Shown here: positions 53,400 to 61,238 of the stretch, piece after piece
Numbering within the stretch: position 1 is the stretch's first letter
How the letters are laid out: every line of letters begins with the position of its first letter
Source of the DNA: CALZBJ01 sp945619025
GTDB lineage: Bacteria; Pseudomonadota; Gammaproteobacteria; Cardiobacteriales; Wohlfahrtiimonadaceae
Length of the DNA: 64,000 bases
Direction of reading: 5' to 3'
NCBI GenBank assembly: GCA_945619025.1
Contig: CALZBJ010000001.1
Coordinates: forward strand, 124,001-188,000
Position numbers and translations under genes: made by a program
The notes under the pieces: model-generated
The model's input: the letters and a program-made list of their open reading frames with translations, nothing else
Told to the model about the DNA's origin: nothing
The model's database searches: none

Positions 53400-54623
53400 T
53401 TAAGCTCCCATAAAGCGCGTTAAAATTGTATAAATAATCGTGCCAGCATAGTTTCCGATCACATATCCCACCGTTCCGATCACTAAAATCGGGCCAATTA
53501 AAGTACGCCAACCACAACTAATCGCCATGGCTGCAGCGGTGGTCGGGCCGCCCACATTGGCATTACAGGCGAGCAAAATCTCCTCAAGAGAAAATTTAAA
53601 GAGCTTCCCAAACAGGAGGCTCACCACAAGATTCATGCTCATAATGGTGATCACAAATAGAAGGAGCAGCGGCGCATTTTGGATAATCAGCGGCAGCGAT
53701 GCCGGAATCCCGATCACCACAAAAAAGAGATAGATCATATAGGTACCCATCTCTTGGCTACCGCTCAATTTTTGAAAGTGAGATTGAAAGAGCGCAATTA
53801 CAACAAAGGTAAGCGTCGTTAAGATGAGGTATTTATCGGTAACAAGCCCGATCGCAATCTCTGAAACGATCCCATTTGCGTGCGTTTTAAGGGGAGAGAG
53901 AAGATCGGCCAAGGTAAAGGAGACTGCCACCAAAAATACCGTTACCGCCATATTGATGGCAATGTCTTTCAGCGAGATCGCTTTCGGTGTCCAATAAGCT
54001 TTCGCTAAATTATCGCTCTCACTTCCCGCAAGACTCTTCTCCACCGCGTCAATGTGGGGCGTTGCAAAGCGTTTACGAAACCACATCATCCCGCTAATCG
54101 TCACCAAAATAATAAAATAGAGCGCCATGATAAGATTGTCCGCCACAATGGTTGAGGCCGTCATATCTTTTGAGGGCTCGAGTTTTGCCGTCATCGCAGT
54201 GAAATTAACCCCGCCCCCAATATAGGATGCGCTAATCATACCGGTAATTTTATCGAGTTCAGGAATCGCATTACGGAAGAGGAAAAACGCAATCACCGCG
54301 CCAATCATCGTCCCTACCGAGCTAATCAAAAAGATAAACAGCAGCCTGCGACTCTCTTTAAAAATGCTCGCCACATTGACCTGAAAAAGAAGGAGCGGAA
54401 TCGCAAACGGCACTACATATCCCCACACCGCGTCATATACCGGCGCATCGGTCGGGATGATTTTAAAACTCGAAAATCCAATGGCAATTATCAGCGCAAT
54501 CACCGCGCCCGGCACTTTCGACGACCACGCATAGCGCTGCTCAACCAAGATGGAAACGCTCGCCGCAATGATGATAAACGCCCACAACAGGAGCGATTGT
54601 TGATCTGAAATTAAGGAGGTCAT
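53400..54623 (-). CDS. DUF819 family membrane protein
   Basis: The 407-residue protein has about eleven hydrophobic segments and the DUF819 motifs SYIGGGVNFTAM, VADNLIMALYF and CNANVGGPTTAAAMAISCGW. The family is predicted to transport an unknown solute. GGATTGCT precedes the ATG. The DUF3820 gene follows immediately, so the two are co-expressed. Confidence 0.88.
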   Translation of the reverse strand: MTSLISDQQSLLLWAFIIIAASVSILVEQRYAWSSKVPGAVIALIIAIGFSSFKIIPTDAPVYDAVWGYVVPFAIPLLLFQVNVASIFKESRRLLFIFLISSVGTMIGAVIAFFLFRNAIPELDKITGMISASYIGGGVNFTAMTAKLEPSKDMTASTIVADNLIMALYFIILVTISGMMWFRKRFATPHIDAVEKSLAGSESDNLAKAYWTPKAISLKDIAINMAVTVFLVAVSFTLADLLSPLKTHANGIVSEIAIGLVTDKYLILTTLTFVVIALFQSHFQKLSGSQEMGTYMIYLFFVVIGIPASLPLIIQNAPLLLLFVITIMSMNLVVSLLFGKLFKFSLEEILLACNANVGGPTTAAAMAISCGWRTLIGPILVIGTVGYVIGNYAGTIIYTILTRFMGA

Positions 54624-54709
54624 AGCAATCCTTTTTTATTGTTGTTATCGGATAGAAAAAAGCGATTTCCCTTTAAACTACCGCGATTTGAGGAGAAGTA
54701 CAAGGGCAA

Positions 54710-54755
54710 TAAAAAAGGCTTATTGTCTCGCTCTATCTCTCGATCCAATAAGCCT
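54710..54755 (-). terminator. Rho-independent terminator after mnmE
   Basis: Minus-strand AGGCTTATTG (54755-54746) and CAATAAGCCT (54725-54716) form a perfect 10-bp stem followed by six T. Confidence 0.85.
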
Positions 54756-54815
54756 AAATTTAAGGGCATTTCTTAACTCATTTCTTAACCGTCTCTCTGT
54801 AAAGAGATGAGGCGA

Positions 54816-56144
54816 TTATTTCCCAACGCAGAAACTTGAGAAGATCTCGCCCAATAACTCATCGTGGGTAAATTCACCGGTAATCTCCCCGAGCGAACTT
54901 TGCGCTAGGCGAAGCTCTTCGGCGACAAGCTCAATACTATGCTCTGCACGAATTAACTCAAGGGCTACTTCAAAGTGCGCGAGCACCGCTTTAAGCGAGA
55001 AGATATGGCGCTCTCGAGCACTAAATAATCCTTCGGTACGAGTAACGCCGGCAACCTCTAAAATCGCCGATTTCAAAATCTCAAGACCGTCACCAGTTTT
55101 CGCGCTCATGGCAATATAATCCTCATATTGTCCCGCTTTTTTCTCTGAAAGATCGATCTTATTGTGAATGTAGAGAATCGGGATATTGAGCTCTAATAGC
55201 TCCGGATCAATCTCGCGCTCGCCACTTTCATCATCATGCAGCCAAAGAACAAGATCCGCCTCTTTAATCGCCGCTTTCGCGCGCTTAATGCCCTCTGCTT
55301 CAACAATGTTATCAGTTTCGCGTAACCCTGCCGTATCGATAATATGAAGAGGCATGCCATCGATCACAATGCGCTCACGCAAAAGGTCTCGCGTGGTTCC
55401 CTCAATCTCCGTCACAATCGCCGTTTCTTCGCCGGAAAGTGCGTTAAGCAGGCTCGATTTCCCCGCATTTGGGCGACCGGCTAATACCACTTGAAGGCCA
55501 TCGGTTAAGAGTTTACCTTGCCCGGCGTTTTTCAAAAGAGCTTTAACTTTTTGATCGAGATCTTCAAGGCGAACAAGCACATTGCCATCGGAGATAAAAT
55601 CGATATCTTCTTCACTAAAATCGATCGCTGCTTCAATGTAAACGCGAAGCTCAACGAGCGTATCTAAAAGGCCATTCACCTCTTTAGAAAAGCCGCCTCG
55701 GAGCGAATTCATCGCCGCTTTTGCCTGCGCTTCACTCTCACTAATAATCAGGTCGTGAATCGCTTCTGCTTGCACAAGATCGAGTTTGCCATTAATAAAG
55801 GCGCGCTCTGAAAATTCTCCACGGCGAGCAGGTTCTGCGCCAAGTTCAATCGCCCGCGCTAACACTCGGCTTAACACCGTAACGCCGCCATGACCTTGAA
55901 GTTCCACTACATCTTCACCGGTAAAGGAATTGGGGCCTTTAAAATAGAGTACAACACCCTCGTCAATCGGCGTCCCACTCTCATCTAAAAAGGGAGAAAA
56001 CTGCGCCATCCGCGGCGTAAACTCCGTTAAACGCGTCATCTTTTGGGCAATGGCTAAACTCTCACGCCCCGACAAACGGACAATCCCAATCCCACCAATG
56101 CCAGTGCTCGTTGCAATCGCTGTAATGGTTCTATCTTTTAACAT
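54816..56144 (-). CDS. mnmE: tRNA uridine-5-carboxymethylaminomethyl modification GTPase MnmE
   Basis: MnmE works with MnmG to modify U34 of certain tRNAs. It has the N-terminal formyl-THF domain (TITAIATSTGIGGIGIVRLSG), the GTPase G1 GRPNAGKSSL, G3 DTAGLRE and G4 NKID, and the C-terminal CVGK motif with the catalytic Cys. The start is the ATG of MLKDRTITAIA after GATGAGGTGAAT; the longest frame adds 12 residues. It lies downstream of yidC, the usual order. A terminator-like stem lies between the two. Confidence 0.96.
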   Translation of the reverse strand: MLKDRTITAIATSTGIGGIGIVRLSGRESLAIAQKMTRLTEFTPRMAQFSPFLDESGTPIDEGVVLYFKGPNSFTGEDVVELQGHGGVTVLSRVLARAIELGAEPARRGEFSERAFINGKLDLVQAEAIHDLIISESEAQAKAAMNSLRGGFSKEVNGLLDTLVELRVYIEAAIDFSEEDIDFISDGNVLVRLEDLDQKVKALLKNAGQGKLLTDGLQVVLAGRPNAGKSSLLNALSGEETAIVTEIEGTTRDLLRERIVIDGMPLHIIDTAGLRETDNIVEAEGIKRAKAAIKEADLVLWLHDDESGEREIDPELLELNIPILYIHNKIDLSEKKAGQYEDYIAMSAKTGDGLEILKSAILEVAGVTRTEGLFSARERHIFSLKAVLAHFEVALELIRAEHSIELVAEELRLAQSSLGEITGEFTHDELLGEIFSSFCVGK

Positions 56145-56163
56145 ATTCACCTCATCTACAGTG

Positions 56164-56192
56164 AAAAAATCCCCAAACAATGTTGGGGATTT
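56164..56192 (-). terminator. hairpin/terminator after yidC
   Basis: AAATCCCCAA (56167-56176) pairs with TTGGGGATTT (56183-56192), and the minus strand ends in six T at 56169-56164. It lies between yidC and mnmE. Confidence 0.75.
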
Positions 56193-56222
56193 AACGTGTT
56201 TTAATTAACCTTAATTTATCGG

Positions 56223-57926
56223 TTATTTATCCGCCGCGGCTGGCTTTTTATCGCCGGCTTCGACGCGCTTCATAATGATGCTCTGCTGTAAAATAGTGAG
56301 TAAGTTATTCACTACCCAGTAGAGCACGATGCCTGATGCGAACCACATAAACATAAAGGTAAAGACAAATGGCATCCACTTAATAATTTTCGCTTGCGTA
56401 GGATCCGTTGGCGCTGGATTAAGGCGCTGTTGGAAGAACATCGTTACCCCCATTAGGATCGGCAATACAAAATATGGGTCCATTTGCGATAAGTCTTTAA
56501 TCCAGAAGATCCAAGGCGCTTGGCGAAGTTCAACGCTCTCTTTTAACATCCAGAAGAGTGCAATGAAGATCGGGATCTGAATGATGATCGGCCAGCATCC
56601 CCCTAACGGATTAATTTTCTCTTGGCGATAGAGCTTCATCATCTCTTCTTGAAGCTTCATTTTATCATCAGCATATTGCTCACGAATCAATTGCAATTTA
56701 GGGGTAACATGACGCATTCTCGCCATCGATACATACCCTTTATTTGCAAAATAAAGCAGCGCCACTTTCGCGGTGATCGTTAATAAAATGATCGACCAAC
56801 CCCAGTTCCCGGTAAAGCTATGGTAGAACTTAAGGATTTTAAGCATGATGTTTGAAATCGGGCTTAACCAGCCGTAGTCAAGGGTAAGATCAAGCTTCTC
56901 AGCAGTCGCCGCTAACTGATCTTTATCTTTAGGACCGGCATAAAAACGGCTCTCAAAGATATGGTTTTTACCCGGTGCGATCTCGGTATTGTACTGATCG
57001 TACATGCGCAGCACATATTCAGTATCAGCCGCGTTATTACCATTTTGATCATGACGAGTTTCGATCGTACTTAAATGGCCGACATCTTCTTTTGATTTAC
57101 CAGGAACCCACGCAACCACAAAGTATTGCTCAATGAGTGCCATCCAACCATCTTGACCACTAAATTCACGGGGAACAAAGGTTTTACCCTCTTTTTTCAC
57201 CATGTTTTTATATTTGATTTTCTCATATTTGTAATCATCATTCGGGAATGAAATTACAGGCCCACGATAGCTTTGCGCGCCGATAAAACCAGAAGACTCT
57301 TGCGTCATCTCTTTCTCAACAAGCTGGCGATACTCTTTACCGCTCCACACTGAATCGGAGTGGTTAATCACCTCTTGCTCAAAATGGATGTTGAACGAAT
57401 CACGCTCGAAAATATAACGCTTCACGTAGGTGATGTTGTTCGCTTTATCTTCATAATAAAGTGGCACAACAAGCGAATTTTCGCCCTCTTTCATCACGAA
57501 CTCACTTGCTTCTGCAACATAGAGGGTATTGTGATTTGCGGCGCTACCATCGGTATTAAGAAGGCCGGTTTTATTTAAGCGGAAACGCTCCGAATCATGC
57601 CCCATTAATTTATAGGGTTTATCGTCATTTTCAAGCGATTCTGGATATGAGGTAAGCCCCATTTCAACGATATCACCGCCCTGTGTTTGAATTTTAATAT
57701 CATACACATTGGTGCGCACGTGAATAATGGAATTGGTCGCATCTTCCGTACTTAACGTTGGAATATCACCATTCACCGCATTCACAGCATTTCCAGTCGC
57801 CATCTCCGCTACGACAGGCTTCTCAGGCGCCGGATTATTCGCCGTCACCCAATTGGAATATAGAAGATAGGCAACAACGACAAGCGATGCCCATAAAATA
57901 AGCCGGTATTGATTACTGCTCTGCAT
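56223..57926 (-). CDS. yidC: membrane protein insertase YidC
   Basis: YidC inserts and folds inner-membrane proteins with or without Sec. The 567-residue Gram-negative form has an N-terminal anchor (YRLILWASLVVVAYLLYSN) and a large periplasmic domain. Five core helices follow, with YQKEKINPLGGCWP-like LYRQEKINPLGGCWPIIIQIPIFIALFWMLKES and the C-terminal PAPTDPTQAKIIKWMPFVFTFMF. The tail is short and basic. It belongs to the rpmH-rnpA-yidD-yidC-mnmE series. Confidence 0.97.
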   Translation of the reverse strand: MQSSNQYRLILWASLVVVAYLLYSNWVTANNPAPEKPVVAEMATGNAVNAVNGDIPTLSTEDATNSIIHVRTNVYDIKIQTQGGDIVEMGLTSYPESLENDDKPYKLMGHDSERFRLNKTGLLNTDGSAANHNTLYVAEASEFVMKEGENSLVVPLYYEDKANNITYVKRYIFERDSFNIHFEQEVINHSDSVWSGKEYRQLVEKEMTQESSGFIGAQSYRGPVISFPNDDYKYEKIKYKNMVKKEGKTFVPREFSGQDGWMALIEQYFVVAWVPGKSKEDVGHLSTIETRHDQNGNNAADTEYVLRMYDQYNTEIAPGKNHIFESRFYAGPKDKDQLAATAEKLDLTLDYGWLSPISNIMLKILKFYHSFTGNWGWSIILLTITAKVALLYFANKGYVSMARMRHVTPKLQLIREQYADDKMKLQEEMMKLYRQEKINPLGGCWPIIIQIPIFIALFWMLKESVELRQAPWIFWIKDLSQMDPYFVLPILMGVTMFFQQRLNPAPTDPTQAKIIKWMPFVFTFMFMWFASGIVLYWVVNNLLTILQQSIIMKRVEAGDKKPAAADK

Positions 57927-57994
57927 AGATAGAATTCTTTACTTTATAAAAAGCCTTATTTTAACAATCAAATGAAAAAACCGATACCTTTATT

Positions 57995-58204
57995 CTACGG
58001 CACCGGATCTTTTCCCCCTTCACAACAAGGTTGGCACCGCACCAGACGTTTAATCATTAGCCAGCCCCCTTTAATTGCGCCATATTTTTCAATCGCTTGA
58101 ATGGCATAGGTCGAACAGGTCGGCTCAAAACGGCACTGACTGCCAAAAAATGGACTTAAAAAGTATTTATACCCTTTAATGAGCCAAATCATGAGCGTCC
58201 GCAT
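57995..58204 (-). CDS. yidD: membrane protein insertion efficiency factor YidD
   Basis: This 69-residue protein has an amphipathic N-terminal helix (MIWLIKGYKYFLSPFFG) and the family Cys motif CRFEPTCSTYAIQAIEKYG, ending CQPCCEGGKDPVP. The ATG after GAGGAACT overlaps the 3' end of rnpA by 16 bases; a longer frame from 58225 lacks a good start. YidD assists YidC-dependent insertion. Confidence 0.93.
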   Translation of the reverse strand: MRTLMIWLIKGYKYFLSPFFGSQCRFEPTCSTYAIQAIEKYGAIKGGWLMIKRLVRCQPCCEGGKDPVP

Positions 58205-58563
58205 AGTTCCTCGACTTTGTTCCAATGCATCTGTAACGATTGATGAAGTGCTGCTCTATCGGTGAGATTCACATTTCGTTGAACCAACACCACAATGTCT
58301 AATCCCTCTAACCGCGTTTGTGAATGCCGAAATGATTCACGCACAATGCGCTTCACTAAATTTCGATCCACCGCACGTTTTAGGTTTTTCTTCGCGATCG
58401 CAAGCCCAAGACGCGCGCCTTGACGAGCCTCTTTCGGACCTTTTCGCCGATGCGCTAAGACCATAAATGAGGCATCTCGCGAGCGGCGATTTTTCTCAAA
58501 TACAGCAGCATAATCGGCGGGCGTTAAGAGACGTTTGTCACGCGTAAAGCTTTGATCAGTCAA
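58189..58563 (-). CDS. rnpA: ribonuclease P protein component
   Basis: The 124-residue RnpA binds RNase P RNA. The RNR motif reads KKNLKRAVDRNLVKRIVRESFR (residues about 60-81) and the N-terminal RLLTPADYAAVFEKNRRSR is standard. The start appears to be TTG, preceded by TTAGGTG; no better ATG is available. It follows rpmH by 122 bases and overlaps yidD. Confidence 0.95.
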   Translation of the reverse strand: MTDQSFTRDKRLLTPADYAAVFEKNRRSRDASFMVLAHRRKGPKEARQGARLGLAIAKKNLKRAVDRNLVKRIVRESFRHSQTRLEGLDIVVLVQRNVNLTDRAALHQSLQMHWNKVEELCGRS

Positions 58564-58685
58564 GGAGCACCTAATGAATTTATCAAAAATGAGATAGACA
58601 AAAAAACAAAAAAGCGCCTATTATTTTCATAACAAGCGCTCTTTAGTTAAATAATAGAGTTAAATATCGAATAATCTATCGATAA

Positions 58686-58820
58686 TTAAGCAGATAAACG
58701 AGCACGACCGCGAGCGCGACGACGATTAATCACTTGACGACCACCTTTAGTAGCCATACGTGCGCGGAAACCGTGGTTACGTTTTCTTTTGATAATGCTT
58801 GGTTGAAATGTACGTTTCAT
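58686..58820 (-). CDS. rpmH: 50S ribosomal protein L34
   Basis: The 44-residue basic protein begins MKRTFQPSIIKRKRNHGFRA and ends RRRARGRARLSA, the canonical L34. AAAGGAATTTAGGG precedes the ATG. It is the first gene of the rpmH-rnpA-yidD-yidC-mnmE group. In many bacteria dnaA lies just upstream and divergent; here metK does. Confidence 0.98.
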   Translation of the reverse strand: MKRTFQPSIIKRKRNHGFRARMATKGGRQVINRRRARGRARLSA

Positions 58821-58911
58821 CCCTAAATTCCTTTCTATTTAAACGTTTCTCTAGACTTTTTTCAGGTTACTTTTTCTCAAAAGTCTATAATTCACAATAA
58901 GACAACAGCTA

Positions 58912-58939
58912 ATTTTAGCTTTTTATGTCAAAAAGTCAA
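58912..58939 (-). promoter_or_regulatory. rpmH promoter
   Basis: Minus-strand TTGACT (58939-58934), a 16-base spacer and TAAAAT (58917-58912) lie about 92 bases upstream of rpmH. A second weaker TATAGA sits near 58885. The 208-base gap holds no other feature I can support. Confidence 0.6.
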
Positions 58940-59028
58940 GTTAAAAGGCGGAGCGTGCTTTAGAAAAAGCCTTCTCCATACCTTTCATTTATCTCTAAAG
59001 ATTGAGGATTTTATCCTAAAAACCTCGC

Positions 59029-60231
59029 TTAGAGTCCCGCCTCGGCACGTAATAGATCCGCCTTATCGGTTTGTTCCCAGCTAAATGCCATACAACGTTG
59101 CAATACGCCATCATTTCCGGTGTAGTTCACCTCGTAAGGATCCCGTCCGAAATGGCCATAGCTCGCTGTTGGGCGATAGATGGGGTGTAGAAGATCGAGC
59201 ATTTTGGTGATTCCGTATGGACGGAGGTCAAAATGTTTGCGCACGAGCGCTTCGATCGTCTCTTCTGGAACATGATTCGTTCCAAAAGTCGTAATGGAAA
59301 TTGATGTCGGCTCTGCCACACCAATCGCATACGATACTTGAATTTCACACTTGTCAGCAAGCCCTGCTGCCACAATATTTTTAGCCACATAACGGCCAGC
59401 ATACGCCGCAGAACGGTCCACTTTCGAGGGATCTTTTCCAGAAAATGCGCCGCCGCCGTGACGCGCCATACCGCCATAGGTATCAACAATGATTTTACGG
59501 CCGGTTAAACCGCAGTCGCCCACAGGTCCGCCGATCACAAAAATCCCGGTGGGGTTGATGTGATATTTCGTCTCTTTAGTGAGCCATTCCGCCGGAAGCA
59601 CTTTCTTAATGATGAGTTCCATCACCGCTTCTTTAACATCTTTTTGCGTCACTTCAGGACTGTGTTGCGTTGATAATACCACCGCATCGATGTGCGAAAT
59701 CGTGCCATCTTCGTTATACGCAAAGGTGACCTGACTTTTCGCATCGGGGCGTAACCACGCGAGTTGTTTCGATTTTCTTACCTCAGCTTGACGCTCCATT
59801 AAACGGTGCGCATAGGTAATCGGTGCTGGCATTAAGACATCGGTTTCGTTGGAGGCAAATCCAAACATCAACCCTTGGTCGCCCGCGCCCTGCTCTTCAG
59901 GAAGCGTACGATCGACGCCTTGAGCAATATCGACACTCTGTTTACCGATTAGATTTAAGACCCCGCAAGTATCCCCATCGAATCCTACCGCCGATGAGTT
60001 GTAGCCGATATCGGTAATCACACCGCGCACGAGATCTTCAAGATCGACCCATGCAGAGGTGGTTACTTCACCTGCTATGATGGCAACCCCCGTTTTGATT
60101 AAGGTTTCACACGCAACGCGCGCGTCTTTATCTTCGGTAAGGATGGCATCTAATATCGCGTCTGAAATCTGATCGGCAACTTTATCAGGATGCCCTTCGG
60201 AGACAGATTCCGAGGTAAAAAGATATTTCAT
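59029..60231 (-). CDS. metK: S-adenosylmethionine synthetase
   Basis: MetK makes SAM from methionine and ATP. The 400-residue enzyme has TSESVSEGHPDKVADQISDAILD, GAGDQGLMFGFASNET, GPVGDCGLTGRKIIVDTYGG, the P-loop-like GGGAFSGKDPSKVDRSAAY and the C-terminal YGHFGRD. The ATG follows AGAGAGTTAGA. An upstream TTG would add seven residues. It stands upstream of rpmH with no sign of SAM-riboswitch sequence in its 5' gap. Confidence 0.97.
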   Translation of the reverse strand: MKYLFTSESVSEGHPDKVADQISDAILDAILTEDKDARVACETLIKTGVAIIAGEVTTSAWVDLEDLVRGVITDIGYNSSAVGFDGDTCGVLNLIGKQSVDIAQGVDRTLPEEQGAGDQGLMFGFASNETDVLMPAPITYAHRLMERQAEVRKSKQLAWLRPDAKSQVTFAYNEDGTISHIDAVVLSTQHSPEVTQKDVKEAVMELIIKKVLPAEWLTKETKYHINPTGIFVIGGPVGDCGLTGRKIIVDTYGGMARHGGGAFSGKDPSKVDRSAAYAGRYVAKNIVAAGLADKCEIQVSYAIGVAEPTSISITTFGTNHVPEETIEALVRKHFDLRPYGITKMLDLLHPIYRPTASYGHFGRDPYEVNYTGNDGVLQRCMAFSWEQTDKADLLRAEAGL

Positions 60232-60360
60232 TCTAACTCTCTTATTTGACAATACTTAGAAATAAATGATTGGTAATTTTAGCAGTTTTTGCCGCGCATT
60301 GCCCAATTTAATTCAGGCCGATCCCGCGCTTTTAGATCATTTCAACCACTTATCCGTTCA

Positions 60361-60696
60361 TTATTGAGGCTGCATTAGCGTTTCGGGCACCTCTGGTAGA
60401 CAACGGCTGATCGATTTCGCTACCCCTTCAGTTTCAGCTGTCATCTCGCCGCGCATCAATGCCTCACTCGCCCGGCCAAACGCCTTTTCACTTAAGTGAT
60501 TGGGAAGATCATTAATGATGCAATGGCAATAATTGGTAAGCTCTGGATCTAAGATGCATCCCGATAAAAAGCTCTCTTTAATCTGTGGAGAATAGTCAGA
60601 ATGTTTCATTTGTGCAAACGGCGTGCTGCTCAACAATACGCCTACCATCACCGCGCTCATCCATTTAAATAACTGTTTCATTGAATCCCTCTTCAT
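60361..60696 (-). CDS. small periplasmic protein with a CxC motif, paralogue 1
   Basis: I do not recognise a named family. The 111-residue precursor has a signal peptide (KQLFKWMSAVMVGVLLSSTPFAQ). A mature domain follows with C-x9-CHC, then 39 residues to a fourth Cys (SISRC). The neighbouring gene at 60820 has the same pattern with identical 39-residue spacing. The sequence around KESFLSGC and the AxGRASEA helix aligns with it. Four Cys suggest two disulfides, or metal or heme handling; this is inference. ATG options are 60696 after GGAAGGGGAATCA and 60681 after GAGGGATTCA. Confidence 0.72.
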   Translation of the reverse strand: MKRDSMKQLFKWMSAVMVGVLLSSTPFAQMKHSDYSPQIKESFLSGCILDPELTNYCHCIINDLPNHLSEKAFGRASEALMRGEMTAETEGVAKSISRCLPEVPETLMQPQ

Positions 60697-60742
60697 TGAT
60701 TCCCCTTCCTTAATTCGCCTTTTTTGATTTGCTGTGACAAAT

Positions 60743-60789
60743 AAAAACGTCATCCGATGATTTTACGCTTTAAAACCACCAAGATGACG
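60743..60789 (-). terminator. Rho-independent terminator after the 91-residue gene
   Basis: CGTCATC (60789-60783 minus) and GATGACG (60754-60748) pair, with further pairing inside (GGTGGTTTTA against TAAAATCATC), followed by five T. It lies between the two CxC genes, which therefore have separable transcripts. Confidence 0.7.
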
Positions 60790-60819
60790 CCGATAGTCTG
60801 ATACGTCTAGTTGATATTG

Positions 60820-61095
60820 TTATTTAACTTTTGCAGTACAACGGGTTTGTACCGTATTGAGTAGATCGTTGAGCTTATCTTGGCTCGCTCGATCTTCCGC
60901 CTTATAAAACTCTGTGAGACGTTTTTCATCAACACGCTGTTCAAATTCGGTTAATGCGCACTCACAATAGGCTTTGGATTCACCTTTTTCGCACTCTTTT
61001 TTAAACGACTCTTTGAACTCATCACTGTATCCCGCCTGCGCTGCGCTAAACAACATCACCGCCGCAACACCTGATAAGGTTAATAGTTTTTTCAT
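60820..61095 (-). CDS. small periplasmic protein with a CxC motif, paralogue 2
   Basis: The 91-residue precursor has a signal peptide (MKKLLTLSGVAAVMLFSAAQA). Its mature domain has C-x8-CEC, 39 residues, then a last Cys (TRCTAKVK). EFKESFKKEC and AYCECALTEFEQRV align with paralogue 1 downstream. No catalytic motif is visible. GGAGAGCGTATT precedes the ATG. Terminators lie on both sides, so it is monocistronic. Function unknown. Confidence 0.8.
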   Translation of the reverse strand: MKKLLTLSGVAAVMLFSAAQAGYSDEFKESFKKECEKGESKAYCECALTEFEQRVDEKRLTEFYKAEDRASQDKLNDLLNTVQTRCTAKVK

Positions 61096-61188
61096 AATAC
61101 GCTCTCCTAATAGCTTGATGAACGAAGTAACGTCATTATAGCGAATCCATCCCGCTTGTCATGCTCTATTTCGATTCCTAAAGGCAAT

Positions 61189-61216
61189 AAAAAAGCGCCC
61201 GAAGACGCCTTTTTTG
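61189..61216 (-). terminator. Rho-independent terminator after leuA
   Basis: On the minus strand, AAAAAAGGCGTC and GGCGCTTTTTT close a TTCG tetraloop, then run into T. It is a compact, strong terminator 23 bases after the leuA stop. Confidence 0.85.
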
Positions 61217-61238
61217 ATCACACTAATAATAGATAGGG

